From Nitrospira sp. (GTDB lineage Bacteria; Nitrospirota; Nitrospiria; Nitrospirales; Nitrospiraceae), in contig JACOEM010000002.1 of assembly GCA_024998565.1 (NCBI GenBank), positions 186,001-250,000 on the forward strand: DNA of 64,000 nt, given 5' to 3'. A program made the translations under genes and the position numbers. The notes below the pieces were generated by a model. It saw only the letters and a program-made list of their open reading frames with translations. It was not told where the DNA came from and ran no database searches. Shown one piece after another: positions 54,104 to 63,213 of this stretch; the stretch's first letter is position 1; each line of letters opens with the position of its first letter.

Positions 54104-55567
54104 GTGGCGGTCCTCGTCGACTCCGCCTCAAAGGGTCCGCCGGTGGTGGATAGGAGCTTCCTGTGGTTTCTGCTCCCGACGCTGCTCCAAACCGTGATAG
54201 GGGTCGGCGTCATGGTTCCGATCACGACGTATTACCTCGACCCGGCTGATCTTGGCACCGTCGCCATTCTCACCGCCCTTGCCATGCTGGTGACGCCGCT
54301 TGCCTCGACCGGTGACAACTGGGTGCTCTCGACCCATTGGCACGCGACGCCGGAGTCCGGCCGAAAAGAACTGCTGTTCAACCTGCTGTTGGCCAATCTG
54401 GGGATGAAAACCGTGTGGGTGGTGGTGTTCTGGCTGCTCTCTCCGCTGGTGTTGCCGCAGTTGATTCGAGACTATCGCCCCGAGTATCAGCAGTATTTCG
54501 GGTTGATGCTGCTGGGGTTGCTGGCCGGGACCTTGTGGGGGACGCTCAGTCCGCTGATGGTGATCGAACGGGCGCCTGTCAGCCATGCGATGAATGAATC
54601 GTTGCAGTGGGCGGCAGGGGCGACCACGACGTTAGTAGGCCTCTCGGTGATGAAGATCGGAGTCCTGGCCATGTTTCTCGCACCTATTGCTGCGGGCCTT
54701 GCCTCCGTCCTGCACGGGTGTCGTTATGCAGCGCGCCGGGTCTCTCTGCGGCCCAGCCTGCATTGGAGCAAACAGATTGTGCAAAGCGGCCTACCGGCGA
54801 TTCCGTTCAGTCTGATGGACGTGGTGGCCAACAGCATGGATCGCTTTGTTATTCAACGATGGCTGGATCTCTCGACGTTGGGCATCTATGCCCATTCACA
54901 AAGTTATCGCGGGATGTTCGTCACGGTGACAAAAGCCTATTCACGGACCATGACGCCCACGTTCCTGGAGTTATTTGCGGGAAATCCTCGCCAGTCGCAG
55001 CGACAAGTTGAAGAGACTGTGTCGCTGTGGTACCTCTGTGTGGCGGCAGGCGGCATGCTGGTCACGCTGTTTTCTGCCGAGGTGATCCATCTCCTGACGC
55101 ATGGGAAATTCGATCGGGCGGCGGAACTCGTGCCGATCTGGTTCCTGCTCATGTGTGTGCACAGCATGGCGATACCTTACACCCAATATCTGTTGACGGT
55201 CCGCCAGAGTGTCCTCCTCTCCTGGTCCTCCGTGCTGATGGGCCTGGGAACGATGGGGCTCGTCGTGGCTGCCACCTGGCTGTTCGGTGTCATCGGGGCG
55301 ACGAGCGCAGCGGTCTTTGGCGCCTTGGCGCTGCATGGGATGCGGTTTTTCCTGGCGCGCCGGTTCGGGTGTCCCTATGGGCTTGAGACGGGCGCGCTCT
55401 GGAGTATGGGCGCCGTGCTTGCCGTGTATGTGGTGACTTATCGGGTGGGGCTGCCGGTTTCGGCAAAAATGATGATGGCAGCGGCTGTCATGACGGTGCT
55501 GTGGATCAAGACGGCGCCCCTCTGGTCGTGGCAGGCCGTGGCGCGACTCTGGTCGGCGCCGAAATGA
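54104..55567 (+). CDS. Oligosaccharide flippase / polysaccharide biosynthesis membrane protein (Wzx-like)
   Basis: This 487-residue protein has about twelve to fourteen hydrophobic helices of the MOP-superfamily flippase kind. Such proteins flip undecaprenyl-linked repeat units to the periplasm. The N-terminal FLLPTLLQTVIGVGVMVP and the GLPAIPFSLMDVVANSMDRF loop near 250, with QRWLDLSTLGIYAHSQSY, are family-typical. GTG start two bases after the APS kinase stop, so probably co-translated. Together with the Wzy_C protein at 45483 it implies a Wzx/Wzy-dependent route. Substrate specificity is unknown. Confidence 0.88.
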   Translation: MAVLVDSASKGPPVVDRSFLWFLLPTLLQTVIGVGVMVPITTYYLDPADLGTVAILTALAMLVTPLASTGDNWVLSTHWHATPESGRKELLFNLLLANLGMKTVWVVVFWLLSPLVLPQLIRDYRPEYQQYFGLMLLGLLAGTLWGTLSPLMVIERAPVSHAMNESLQWAAGATTTLVGLSVMKIGVLAMFLAPIAAGLASVLHGCRYAARRVSLRPSLHWSKQIVQSGLPAIPFSLMDVVANSMDRFVIQRWLDLSTLGIYAHSQSYRGMFVTVTKAYSRTMTPTFLELFAGNPRQSQRQVEETVSLWYLCVAAGGMLVTLFSAEVIHLLTHGKFDRAAELVPIWFLLMCVHSMAIPYTQYLLTVRQSVLLSWSSVLMGLGTMGLVVAATWLFGVIGATSAAVFGALALHGMRFFLARRFGCPYGLETGALWSMGAVLAVYVVTYRVGLPVSAKMMMAAAVMTVLWIKTAPLWSWQAVARLWSAPK

Positions 55568-55609
55568 GTCGCATGGAACGCCGGTGTGTCGCCGGCCTTG
55601 GTGCAACCC

Positions 55610-55625
55610 GGCCGCGATAGCGGCC
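55610..55625. other. GC-rich hairpin between flippase and C-methyltransferase genes
   Basis: GGCCGC (55610-55615) and GCGGCC (55620-55625) pair around a GATA loop in the 98-base gap. No T run follows, so it is not a standard terminator; it might attenuate or stabilise the transcript. Confidence 0.4.
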
Positions 55626-55665
55626 GCAGCGATGCATGCGAGACAACCTTTGAAAGGAGACGGCA

Positions 55666-56997
55666 ATGGCAGGTGAGAGGTCAACTGGTTCTTCGCAGCA
55701 GGACGGCGGCACGGCGCGCACGTCCGCTCAGCTCGTCAGTGACGAGCCGGCAGGAATGGTCAGCGGCCATTTCACCCATTGCCAGAATTGCGGGCATCAG
55801 CCGCTCCTCTCGATCATGGATTTCGGCCACCATCCACCCTGCGATTCATTGGTGCGTCCGGCGCAATTGACTCAGCCCGAGCCGTTTTATCCGTTGCATC
55901 TCCTGCGTTGCGAACGATGCGGGCTGGTTCAGATCGACTATGCGGTCGATCCTGCGGAGTTGTTCTACGAGGGGTATCCCTACATGACCGGAATTACCGG
56001 CGCGCTCAAAAGTAATTTTGATGCGATGGCCGGGAAGGTCATCGAGACCTTGGGCCTGCAGCCCGGCAGTCTGGTCATCGACATCGGGTCGAACGACGGC
56101 ACGATTTTGGAGGGGTTCAAGGCGAGAGGGATGCGCGTGTTGGGCGTGGAGCCGACGGGCATCGCGAAGATTGCCAATTCGAAAGGGATTCCGACTCGGC
56201 AGGCGTTTTTCAGCGAAGACGTCGCGCGGGATATTTTACAGAAGGAAGGGCCGGCATCGCTGATTACGGCCGCCAACGTCTTTGCGCATGTGGCCAACCT
56301 CGGTCCCTGCCTCCGGGGTATTCATGCGTTGCTGGGGGATCGGGGCACGTTCATTTCCGAGTCGCACTATCTGCTTGATCTGATCGACACGTTGCAATAT
56401 GACACGATCTACCACGAGCACCTGCGCTTCTATTCGATCAAGCCGATGCAGGATATGATGAAACGGTTCGGCTTCAGCGTGGTCGATGCCGAGCGTATTC
56501 CGAATCATGGCGGATCCATTCGGGTCTATGCCGTGAAAGGGACCGAGAAAAATCCCAGCGGCCGGCTGCAAGAGCTGGTGAAGCAGGAGGAGGCCTATGG
56601 TCTCTACGAGACTGCCTTGTACACCACCTTCGCTCAACGGGTCAGGCAATCCAAATGGAAACTCATGCACCTGTTGTCGGATTTGAAGATGAAGGGGCAT
56701 CGGATTGCCGGTATCGGATCTCCAGGCCGGTCGAGCACGGTGATGAACTATTGCGGTATCGGTCCGGACTATCTGGATTACACGGCCGAGCAGGCGACAT
56801 CACTCAAGGTGGGATTGTTTACGCCGGGCACGCACGTGCCGGTGGTGGATGAGAAGCGTCTCTTTGAAGATCAACCGGAGTACGCGCTGGTATTGGCGTG
56901 GCATCTGGGCGAGACGATCCCTCGTAAATTGCGCAGCAAGGGATTGCGGTCGAAGTTTATCATGCCGTTGCCCGATCCCGTCATTCTCGACTGGTAG
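55666..56997 (+). CDS. Sugar C-methyltransferase family protein (TylCIII/NovU-like)
   Basis: This 443-residue SAM-dependent enzyme has the three-part layout of dTDP-sugar C-methyltransferases. The N-terminal zinc site uses Cys39/Cys42 and Cys82/Cys85. The SAM domain has IDIGSNDGTI near 137, and ESHYLLDLIDTLQYDTIYHEHLR-type segments follow (about 240-265), with NHGGSIRVYA. The C-terminal Rossmann-like domain contains GIGSPGRSSTVMNY. Family members methylate C3 of 4-keto-6-deoxysugars. The ATG has an AAAGGAG site. It precedes a Gfo/Idh reductase as in branched-deoxysugar pathways. The actual sugar substrate could be a dTDP- or GDP-linked keto sugar; both precursors are made by genes in this window. 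Confidence 0.88.
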   Translation: MAGERSTGSSQQDGGTARTSAQLVSDEPAGMVSGHFTHCQNCGHQPLLSIMDFGHHPPCDSLVRPAQLTQPEPFYPLHLLRCERCGLVQIDYAVDPAELFYEGYPYMTGITGALKSNFDAMAGKVIETLGLQPGSLVIDIGSNDGTILEGFKARGMRVLGVEPTGIAKIANSKGIPTRQAFFSEDVARDILQKEGPASLITAANVFAHVANLGPCLRGIHALLGDRGTFISESHYLLDLIDTLQYDTIYHEHLRFYSIKPMQDMMKRFGFSVVDAERIPNHGGSIRVYAVKGTEKNPSGRLQELVKQEEAYGLYETALYTTFAQRVRQSKWKLMHLLSDLKMKGHRIAGIGSPGRSSTVMNYCGIGPDYLDYTAEQATSLKVGLFTPGTHVPVVDEKRLFEDQPEYALVLAWHLGETIPRKLRSKGLRSKFIMPLPDPVILDW

Positions 56998-57018
56998 CGC
57001 CGGGGCCCGGAGCGTCGC

Positions 57019-58134
57019 ATGGCGAAACTCAGCGTTGGGATCATCGGGACCGGGTTCGGCGCGAAGGTCCATGGGCCTGCATTTCAAACCATTCCAGCCG
57101 TCGAGGTGATGGCGATTGCCGGGCAGGATCGTCAGAAAGCGGTGCTGGCGGGGCAGGCATTGGGCATTCCAACCGTCCATGATTCGTGGCAGCGGCTGAT
57201 CGACGATGAGAAGGTTGAGGCGGTCGTCGTCGCCGTTCCACCGTCGGCTCATTTCGATGTGGTGACGGCGGCGTTGCGGGCAGGCAAACATGTGTTGTGC
57301 GAAAAGCCGTTCGGCGTCGATGCCGGCCAGGCCGCGCGGATGTGGGAGATGGCTCGCGCGAGCGACAGGGTCTGCATGGTCGACTATATGTTTCGGACGG
57401 CGCCGGAGCGGGTTCGACTGAAGGAGTTGCTCGATGGCCACGAGATCGGGCGGATCATCAGAGTGACCGTCGAATGGACGGTCCGGGGGCGCGCCGCCGG
57501 AAACAGTGCCTGGTCGTGGCAGTTTGATCCGTCTTACGGAGGGGGCGTGTTGTTTGCGTTTGGAGCGCATGTCGTCGATTACCTTCAATGGTTGGTCGGC
57601 CCCGTCCGGAGCGTGGCCGCCCGTCTGAGCACCAGGGGGGGACCAGCGCAATCCGTTCCCAGGGATCGTCCCGTCGCGGCGGATACGTTGGACGCGATGC
57701 TGCTGCTGGAAGGCGACATTCCCGTATCGATCACGGTGTCGAATGCGACACCCGGAGGCCGCGGACACTGGCTCACGATTTACGGGGAGCGCGGGGCGTT
57801 GATCGTTGGAAATGCCAACCTGGCCGACACCGTCATCGGCACCAGGCTGTATCGGTCGGATATGGCGACCGGGGCATTGCGGGAGATCCCGGTCGCGTCG
57901 ATTACCGGTGAAGGAGTGACCGACGGACGGACCCTGCTGGTCGGTCGCGTTGCCGAGCGTTTCGCTGGTGCCATTCGGTCCGGAATCTCAGCGGCCCCCT
58001 CATTTGAAGACGGCTGGCGTGGGCAGCTTGCCATGGACGCCATACGGCTGGCCCACGACCAGCAACGCTGGACGCCGGTACGGTTTCCGACCGGGCAGGA
58101 TCAGTTCCCGAGCCCCGGCCGGCGCATTCAATGA
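57019..58134 (+). CDS. Gfo/Idh/MocA family oxidoreductase
   Basis: This 371-residue NAD(P)-dependent enzyme has the N-terminal GIIGTGFGAKVHGPAFQ Rossmann loop, VAVPPSAHFDVV, the EKPFGVD family motif near 97 and VDYMFRTAPERVR. The second half holds GGGVLFAFGAHVVDYLQWLVG, a common Gfo/Idh segment. It follows the C-methyltransferase by 21 bases and overlaps the next gene by four. In deoxysugar pathways the pair would methylate and then reduce a keto sugar, which is an inference from context. Confidence 0.87.
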   Translation: MAKLSVGIIGTGFGAKVHGPAFQTIPAVEVMAIAGQDRQKAVLAGQALGIPTVHDSWQRLIDDEKVEAVVVAVPPSAHFDVVTAALRAGKHVLCEKPFGVDAGQAARMWEMARASDRVCMVDYMFRTAPERVRLKELLDGHEIGRIIRVTVEWTVRGRAAGNSAWSWQFDPSYGGGVLFAFGAHVVDYLQWLVGPVRSVAARLSTRGGPAQSVPRDRPVAADTLDAMLLLEGDIPVSITVSNATPGGRGHWLTIYGERGALIVGNANLADTVIGTRLYRSDMATGALREIPVASITGEGVTDGRTLLVGRVAERFAGAIRSGISAAPSFEDGWRGQLAMDAIRLAHDQQRWTPVRFPTGQDQFPSPGRRIQ

Positions 58135-59471
58135 AGATTTTTGTCCTGTTGTCCAATGCGCCTCATTCCGGCGGTGAAGCGATCGAGGTCGTGGGGCATG
58201 AAGTGGTGGCGAAGGCACAGCAACTCGGACATTCGGTATGTCTCCAAGTGATCTTCCGGGACCCTCGCGGAAGCAAGGCCGCGCAGCAAGCCGAACAGAC
58301 GCTTCGCGAGGTGAAGGTTCCCGGCGTTGTGGTCTGCCCCATGCTGTATGTCGAGGATGTGGCGGATGTGTCCTCTAAACGGGGGCTGGTGTCGCGGCTT
58401 GGACGGTTGTTCACCTCGTTGACCTTGCGCCGCCTGTTTCCCGCCTCCGGTCTCGGGAGCATGGTGGAACGACGGGTGCGTGAGTCCGGTGCGGATGCCA
58501 TTCTGAGTATTTGGAGTTGGGAGGCGTTGGCTGCGACCTATCACATTTCAGGCGTTCCGAAGTTCGTGTATTACGGAAACCCGGACCATTTACCGATGCA
58601 GGCGCGACTCCGACATCCCGACTTGTTCGGGCTCCCGACGGCTTCGATGGGGGATCGTCTGTGGTTGTGGTTCGAGGGGGTGCGGAATGAACGGCGAAAG
58701 CAGCTCAATATCAGCATGATGAATGCCTGCGAGGTTACAGCCAACAATTCAGTATTGGATGCGGAGTTTTATCGGGCTCACGGGCATCCGCATTCGATCT
58801 ATTTGCAAAACATGTGGCCGGTCGTCGAACCGGCGTCGAGGCCTGCGTTGAAGCCTGATTCGCAGCCGCGCCCGATCAAAATCATCGGTAGTGTCGGCAA
58901 TCTCGGCGCGACCGGCAATACCTTCGCCCTGACGTACCTGGGGCGGGAACTCTTGCCCCGACTTGCGGCCCGATTCAAAGATCGCCCGTTTGAAATCCAT
59001 TTGCTGGGGAAAGGCACTCCGTCGGCTGCCTCGGCCGCCGCGCTCAACGATCCCCGGGTCAAGATTCGCGGGTGGGTGGAGGACATCAATGAGGAGTTCC
59101 GATCGTCGTCCGCTTTCCTGGTGCTCACGAATGTGAACGCCGACTTTCTGGTGGGCAATACCAGAATTCTGCTCGCCTGGGCCCTCGGCACCTGTGTCGT
59201 CATGCATGAGAACAGCAGCCTGGCGATGCCTGAAATCGAGCACGGGGCCAATGCTTTGTTGGGGAAGACGCCCGACGAACTGGCGGAGTTGATTGTCTCG
59301 GCAGTGGACGATGAGGCGCTTCGAAGACGAATCGGGCAGGGGGGGCAGCGAACGTTCGAGACCTATTATCGATCGGATGTGGTCGTTCCGAAAATGTTTG
59401 ATCTTGTACAGGACATGGTGGACCGATCCCGTTCGGCCTCTGCCGTGGCTAGAGGGAATGCCGCTCACTGA
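58131..59471 (+). CDS. Glycosyltransferase (GT4-like, GT-B fold)
   Basis: This 446-residue protein has an N-terminal domain with IFVLLSNAPHSGGEAIEVVG and a C-terminal GT-B donor domain: HLLGKGTPSAAS, IRGWVEDINEEFRSSSAFLVLTN-type segments, and HENSSLAMPEIEHGANALL in the position of the usual E-G-x-G-N loop. The central region with HLPMQARLRHPDLF is unusual. The match to GT4 is weaker than for other transferases here. It starts in an ATGA overlap with the Gfo/Idh gene. Donor and acceptor unknown. Confidence 0.75.
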   Translation: MKIFVLLSNAPHSGGEAIEVVGHEVVAKAQQLGHSVCLQVIFRDPRGSKAAQQAEQTLREVKVPGVVVCPMLYVEDVADVSSKRGLVSRLGRLFTSLTLRRLFPASGLGSMVERRVRESGADAILSIWSWEALAATYHISGVPKFVYYGNPDHLPMQARLRHPDLFGLPTASMGDRLWLWFEGVRNERRKQLNISMMNACEVTANNSVLDAEFYRAHGHPHSIYLQNMWPVVEPASRPALKPDSQPRPIKIIGSVGNLGATGNTFALTYLGRELLPRLAARFKDRPFEIHLLGKGTPSAASAAALNDPRVKIRGWVEDINEEFRSSSAFLVLTNVNADFLVGNTRILLAWALGTCVVMHENSSLAMPEIEHGANALLGKTPDELAELIVSAVDDEALRRRIGQGGQRTFETYYRSDVVVPKMFDLVQDMVDRSRSASAVARGNAAH

Positions 59472-59535
59472 CGGGCGTATGCGCACTTGGAGAACCAGCA
59501 ACGACTCGCCGCGCGAGTTAGATTAAGAGGGGACC

Positions 59536-60318
59536 GTGAAGAACGCGATTGCTTCTCGAATCGGAGAAGGCCTTGTTACCTTGTTACCGGAGTTCCTATG
59601 TACGGCGTTTGCCAAGCAATTAGCGGAGCGAAATCCGCAACTGTTGCTGGAGGCCCTCGGTCCGAAGCTGAACCGGACCCCATCCCTGGATACGATGCCG
59701 TTCGACTTGTCTCCCTCCGCTCCGTTGCAATTCGAAGACCTCTCCGGCCTGTTCGCCAGCACCTCGCTCGATCATGGGGTGATCGCGATGACCGTCCGGC
59801 AGACCGCGTACCTGTTCGGGTTGGTCCGTCGCTTGAAACCGCACAAGGTCATTGAAATCGGGCGATATAAGGGAGGCTCCACCCTGACGATTGCCGCAGC
59901 CATGAACGGACAGGGCGAGTTCTGGTCGATTGATCTCGGCGAAAAGGAAGCGCGTTTGCACCAGCGGGGTACTAACCGAACGTTCGACGATGAGATTCGC
60001 GATATCTGCGCGAGATTTGGTTTGTCCGTCACGTTGCTGGTCGGCGATTCACGGACGATCGAAGTCGAGACCGGCGAAGTCGACCTCGTGTTCATCGACG
60101 GCGACCACAGTTACGAGGGTGTGAAGAATGATTTCGAACGTTTCGGCCGGCGCGTGAAAGTCGGCGGCGCGGTCCTCTTCGATGATGCCTGCGATGAAGC
60201 TGTTTTTCACACGCATTCGGAATCGGTCGGAAAGTTGCTGGACGAAATCGTGGCGCAACAATCGTTCCGCCTCGTCAAGTCGGTCAACCGGTTGGCTCAC
60301 ATCGAGCGCGTCCGGTAG
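59536..60318 (+). CDS. Class I SAM-dependent methyltransferase (Methyltransf_24-like)
   Basis: This 260-residue protein has a short helical N-terminus and a SAM-binding fold from about 95: VIEIGRYKGGSTLTIAAAM, WSIDLGEKEA, VTLLVGDSRT and VFIDGDHSYEGVKNDF, then GGAVLFDDACDE. The IDGDHSYEGV motif places it with Methyltransf_24 / rhamnosyl O-methyltransferase-like enzymes. GTG start with an AGAGGGG site. It most likely O-methylates a glycan sugar. It precedes the sulfotransferase by 10 bases. Confidence 0.85.
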   Translation: MKNAIASRIGEGLVTLLPEFLCTAFAKQLAERNPQLLLEALGPKLNRTPSLDTMPFDLSPSAPLQFEDLSGLFASTSLDHGVIAMTVRQTAYLFGLVRRLKPHKVIEIGRYKGGSTLTIAAAMNGQGEFWSIDLGEKEARLHQRGTNRTFDDEIRDICARFGLSVTLLVGDSRTIEVETGEVDLVFIDGDHSYEGVKNDFERFGRRVKVGGAVLFDDACDEAVFHTHSESVGKLLDEIVAQQSFRLVKSVNRLAHIERVR

Positions 60319-60328
60319 GAGGGCATCC

Positions 60329-61456
60329 GTGCTGGTTGGTATTTTCGGCGCCGGTCGCAACGGGTCGTCGCTCCTCATGCGGCTGCTGGACGGCAGTCCG
60401 GGCCTGTGGATCTACCCGATCGAACTGAACTATTTGCGCAGTTTCGCGCCGCGTTCGCTGAGAAGCGCCGTGAAGCGGACGTTGGCCTCCTGCGCGTCGC
60501 ACCTGTCTGGGCAGGCGGATGGGACGTTCGAACAACGGCAGCGGCAGTTGTTTCGAGCCTGGGTAGCCGATCAGCTGGATGAGCTCAAGCAGACCTATCT
60601 GGATAAGCTGGTACAGCCCATTACTCCCGACGGCGTTCCACTCGAGCGCATCATGGCGCATATCACCGGCGATGCGAAGCACGACCTGGAATCCTATCTG
60701 GACGCGATCCGTCTCTGTTACGACCAGCGGACATTGCCGACGCCGCCGCTGCTGATGTTCAAGTCGATCGAAGTCTCGAATCTTTCCCGCTACCAGGCCA
60801 TGTTTCCCGGCATGAAATGTATTCATATCATGCGGCATCCCTATTCCAATTACAGCTCGCTCAAGCGCACGGACATGGTCTTGAAGCAAAAGCCGTTCTG
60901 GTTTCAGGGCGGCGACATTCTCCGGTTGCAACTGGAGTCCCGCTGGATTCCCCATGCGGAGTTCACGTTGCAGGGCCTTACAACGGAGCCGACCCGGCAT
61001 TATCTCGTTCGCTATGAGGATATCTGCGATTCGCCGACCCGCACGGTCACGGATATCTGTTCCTGGCTGGGCGTCGCGCCTCCCGAAGAGCCGACGGTCC
61101 AAACGGTCCTGGGAGGTCGGCATACCAAATCGCTGCCGATCAATTCCAGCCTGAAAGGCGTGGAGACACCCGCGGAGGTCGTGTCCGATATGGCGAAGGC
61201 CTATGGGTACGATGACATCCTGACCGAGCGCGAGCGGAATTTGATTTTGCTCCGGACCTATCAACTCGGTCGCCGGCTGGGATATTTTTCCGAACAGGAT
61301 GCCGCGCAGGTCCCGGCCAGGCTGCCGCTGTTCCTGCAATGGTTGGCTCCGGACCAATGGGAGTATATGAACGCCTCCTCGAAGTTCCGGTTGGCACGCG
61401 CCCTGATTCAGCGCCGGCTCTATCTGTGCCGGGTCCTGCTCTCGCCGCATGCGTAG
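60329..61456 (+). CDS. Sulfotransferase family protein
   Basis: This 375-residue protein begins with the 5'-phosphosulfate loop FGAGRNGSSLLMRLLDG and has the 3'-phosphate-binding MRHPYSNYSSLKRTD near 168-185, the two signatures of PAPS-dependent sulfotransferases. The middle (LVRYEDICDSPTRTV) matches the common RYEDL segment. The GTG has an excellent AGGAGGG site; the frame is open upstream but lies within the preceding gene. With APS kinase 6 kb upstream it predicts sulfation of the glycan made here, on the cytosolic side. Acceptor unknown. Confidence 0.86.
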   Translation: MLVGIFGAGRNGSSLLMRLLDGSPGLWIYPIELNYLRSFAPRSLRSAVKRTLASCASHLSGQADGTFEQRQRQLFRAWVADQLDELKQTYLDKLVQPITPDGVPLERIMAHITGDAKHDLESYLDAIRLCYDQRTLPTPPLLMFKSIEVSNLSRYQAMFPGMKCIHIMRHPYSNYSSLKRTDMVLKQKPFWFQGGDILRLQLESRWIPHAEFTLQGLTTEPTRHYLVRYEDICDSPTRTVTDICSWLGVAPPEEPTVQTVLGGRHTKSLPINSSLKGVETPAEVVSDMAKAYGYDDILTERERNLILLRTYQLGRRLGYFSEQDAAQVPARLPLFLQWLAPDQWEYMNASSKFRLARALIQRRLYLCRVLLSPHA

Positions 61457-61474
61457 CCGGCGGAATGACGCGAT

Positions 61475-62521
61475 ATGAAATTTGCCGTTCGCGATAAGAC
61501 GATGTTTCAGACGGCGTTCTCGCCTTCCCGCGAGGAGGCGCGCACATTGCTGGATTACGTGCGGTATCTGTGGGAGGAGGAGGTCGGTGCCCGCATCGCG
61601 GCGCATCCGCTGTATCGACCCTCGGACCTCTGGAAACACTGGGCGGGACAGACATTTACAGGATTCTCGCTGGACACCATTCTGTTGCAAGGCGGTCATG
61701 CATTTCCGTCCTCCGTCGAAGTCGGGTTGAGCGGAGAGGGGGCGGGAAACACATCGCGCTGGCGGCGCTGTCTCGGCGCGTTATTCGGCGGCAAGGAAGC
61801 CGCCCGCATCCGGCAAGGCCGGGATCCAGTGCAATTGCAGCGGCGGTTCCGGCAGTTTTATCCGCATGTGGCCGTGTGTCCGGAGCATGAACGCTGGTAT
61901 GCGTGGCATCCGAATCCCTATTTCCGATGTTTGGAAGCCTATGTGTTGCGGGAGAAAAAACCGCTTCCGGAACAGATGCTGGAAGTCGGCGCGGGGGCCT
62001 GTGTCAACGTGGCCTTCTATCGGAGTCTGAATCCGTCCCTGCGCACGACGATCATCGACCTTCCGGAGACGATCATGTTCGGATATTGTTTCCTGAAAAG
62101 TGTGTTTCCTGACATCCGGATTACGTTGCCCCACGAGGTTGGATCGCGGCAGGTCGATGAGCGCACGGATGTCCGGTTTCTGTTGCCGACGCAGGTCGAC
62201 TTGGTGCCGGACGACAGCATGGATTTCTGTTTCAACATGTCCTCGTTCCAGGAAATGACCATCGACACGGTGAACCATTATCTCCGTTTCATGGCGCGGA
62301 CGCTCAAGCCGGGCGGGACACTTTTGTCGGTGAATCTGGAAACATCGCGCTATCTGGAAGGGAATGCGTTGAACCACTTCGACTTTTCCCTGTACCATGC
62401 GACACCTCGGGTGCAGCCGGCCCCGTTCGGGACGGACTTGGTCGGTCATATCCCCGGGTTGCGCATGGTGCACGCGGAAGTGGCGAATTCAGCGCGGACG
62501 CCGGAGGCAGCGCGGCTCTGA
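61475..62521 (+). CDS. Putative sugar O-methyltransferase
   Basis: This 348-residue protein has a partial SAM-dependent methyltransferase fold. The SAM loop is LEVGAGACVNVAFYRSLNP near 168-186, followed by TTIIDLPETIMFGY; the DLPE motif is characteristic of a group annotated as putative sugar O-methyltransferases in polysaccharide loci. Later segments FNMSSFQEMTIDTVNHYLRF and LKPGGTLLSVNLET correspond to motifs IV and V. The N-terminal 150 residues are unassigned. It overlaps the next gene by one base (TGATG). The exact sugar methylated is unknown. Confidence 0.78.
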   Translation: MKFAVRDKTMFQTAFSPSREEARTLLDYVRYLWEEEVGARIAAHPLYRPSDLWKHWAGQTFTGFSLDTILLQGGHAFPSSVEVGLSGEGAGNTSRWRRCLGALFGGKEAARIRQGRDPVQLQRRFRQFYPHVAVCPEHERWYAWHPNPYFRCLEAYVLREKKPLPEQMLEVGAGACVNVAFYRSLNPSLRTTIIDLPETIMFGYCFLKSVFPDIRITLPHEVGSRQVDERTDVRFLLPTQVDLVPDDSMDFCFNMSSFQEMTIDTVNHYLRFMARTLKPGGTLLSVNLETSRYLEGNALNHFDFSLYHATPRVQPAPFGTDLVGHIPGLRMVHAEVANSARTPEAARL

Positions 62522-63213
62522 TGCATGTCCTGGCTGTCATTCCAGCTCGCGGGGGGTCGAAATCGATCCCCTTGAAAAACATTCGTCCGTTGAGCGGCAC
62601 GCCGCTGTTGGCGTTTACGATCCAGGCCGCCAAGCGCTCGACCTATCTTGATCGATGTGTCGTCTCCACCGACCATCCGGATATCGCCAGAGTGGCGCGA
62701 GACTACGGCGCGGAGGTCATTGAACGGCCGGCAGATCTGGCGACCGACCAGGCCCCGACCGAATGGGCCCTGTTGCATGCCCTGGAGGTGCTGGCCAGGC
62801 AAAGTTATCGGCCGGAGTTCGTGGTCACTCTGGAGCCGACCTCTCCGCTCAGGTCCACGGAATTGATCGATCGCTGCATTGCCGAGGCGATCCGGCATCC
62901 GGAAATGGATTGTGTGATGACGGTGGCGGAGACACGGAAGTGTTACGGTCGTTTGCAGGACGGCCGGTTCGACTATCTCTTTCCCGATCAGCCGCGCCGG
63001 CGGCAGGAACGCCAGCCCTTGTATGAGGAGAGCAGCACGGTGTATGTGACCAGAACCGAGGTGCTGGAACGGGACCGATCGGTGCTGGGCCGAACGCGGT
63101 ACGGGGTGGTCGTCGAGGATCCGCGCGAAGCTATCGATATCAATGAGCCCCTGGATTTTATTGTGGCGGAGGCGGTGCTGGCGCAGCGTCTCACGGAGGA
63201 GCAGCATGGTTGA
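62521..63213 (+). CDS. Acylneuraminate cytidylyltransferase family protein (CMP-nonulosonate synthetase)
   Basis: This 230-residue enzyme has the NeuA nucleotide-binding signature IPARGGSKSIPLKNIRPLSG at 7-26, LEPTSPLRSTELIDRCI and the metal-site DINEPLDF near the end. It activates a nonulosonic acid (sialic, legionaminic, pseudaminic or similar) with CTP. It overlaps the synthase gene that follows by eight bases. KdsB is a less likely reading because of the neighbour and the motif pattern. Confidence 0.88.
   Translation: MHVLAVIPARGGSKSIPLKNIRPLSGTPLLAFTIQAAKRSTYLDRCVVSTDHPDIARVARDYGAEVIERPADLATDQAPTEWALLHALEVLARQSYRPEFVVTLEPTSPLRSTELIDRCIAEAIRHPEMDCVMTVAETRKCYGRLQDGRFDYLFPDQPRRRQERQPLYEESSTVYVTRTEVLERDRSVLGRTRYGVVVEDPREAIDINEPLDFIVAEAVLAQRLTEEQHG

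Noticed and set aside
55610-55625. GC hairpin considered as a rho-independent terminator
   Set aside because: No T-rich tract follows; retained only as a hairpin.
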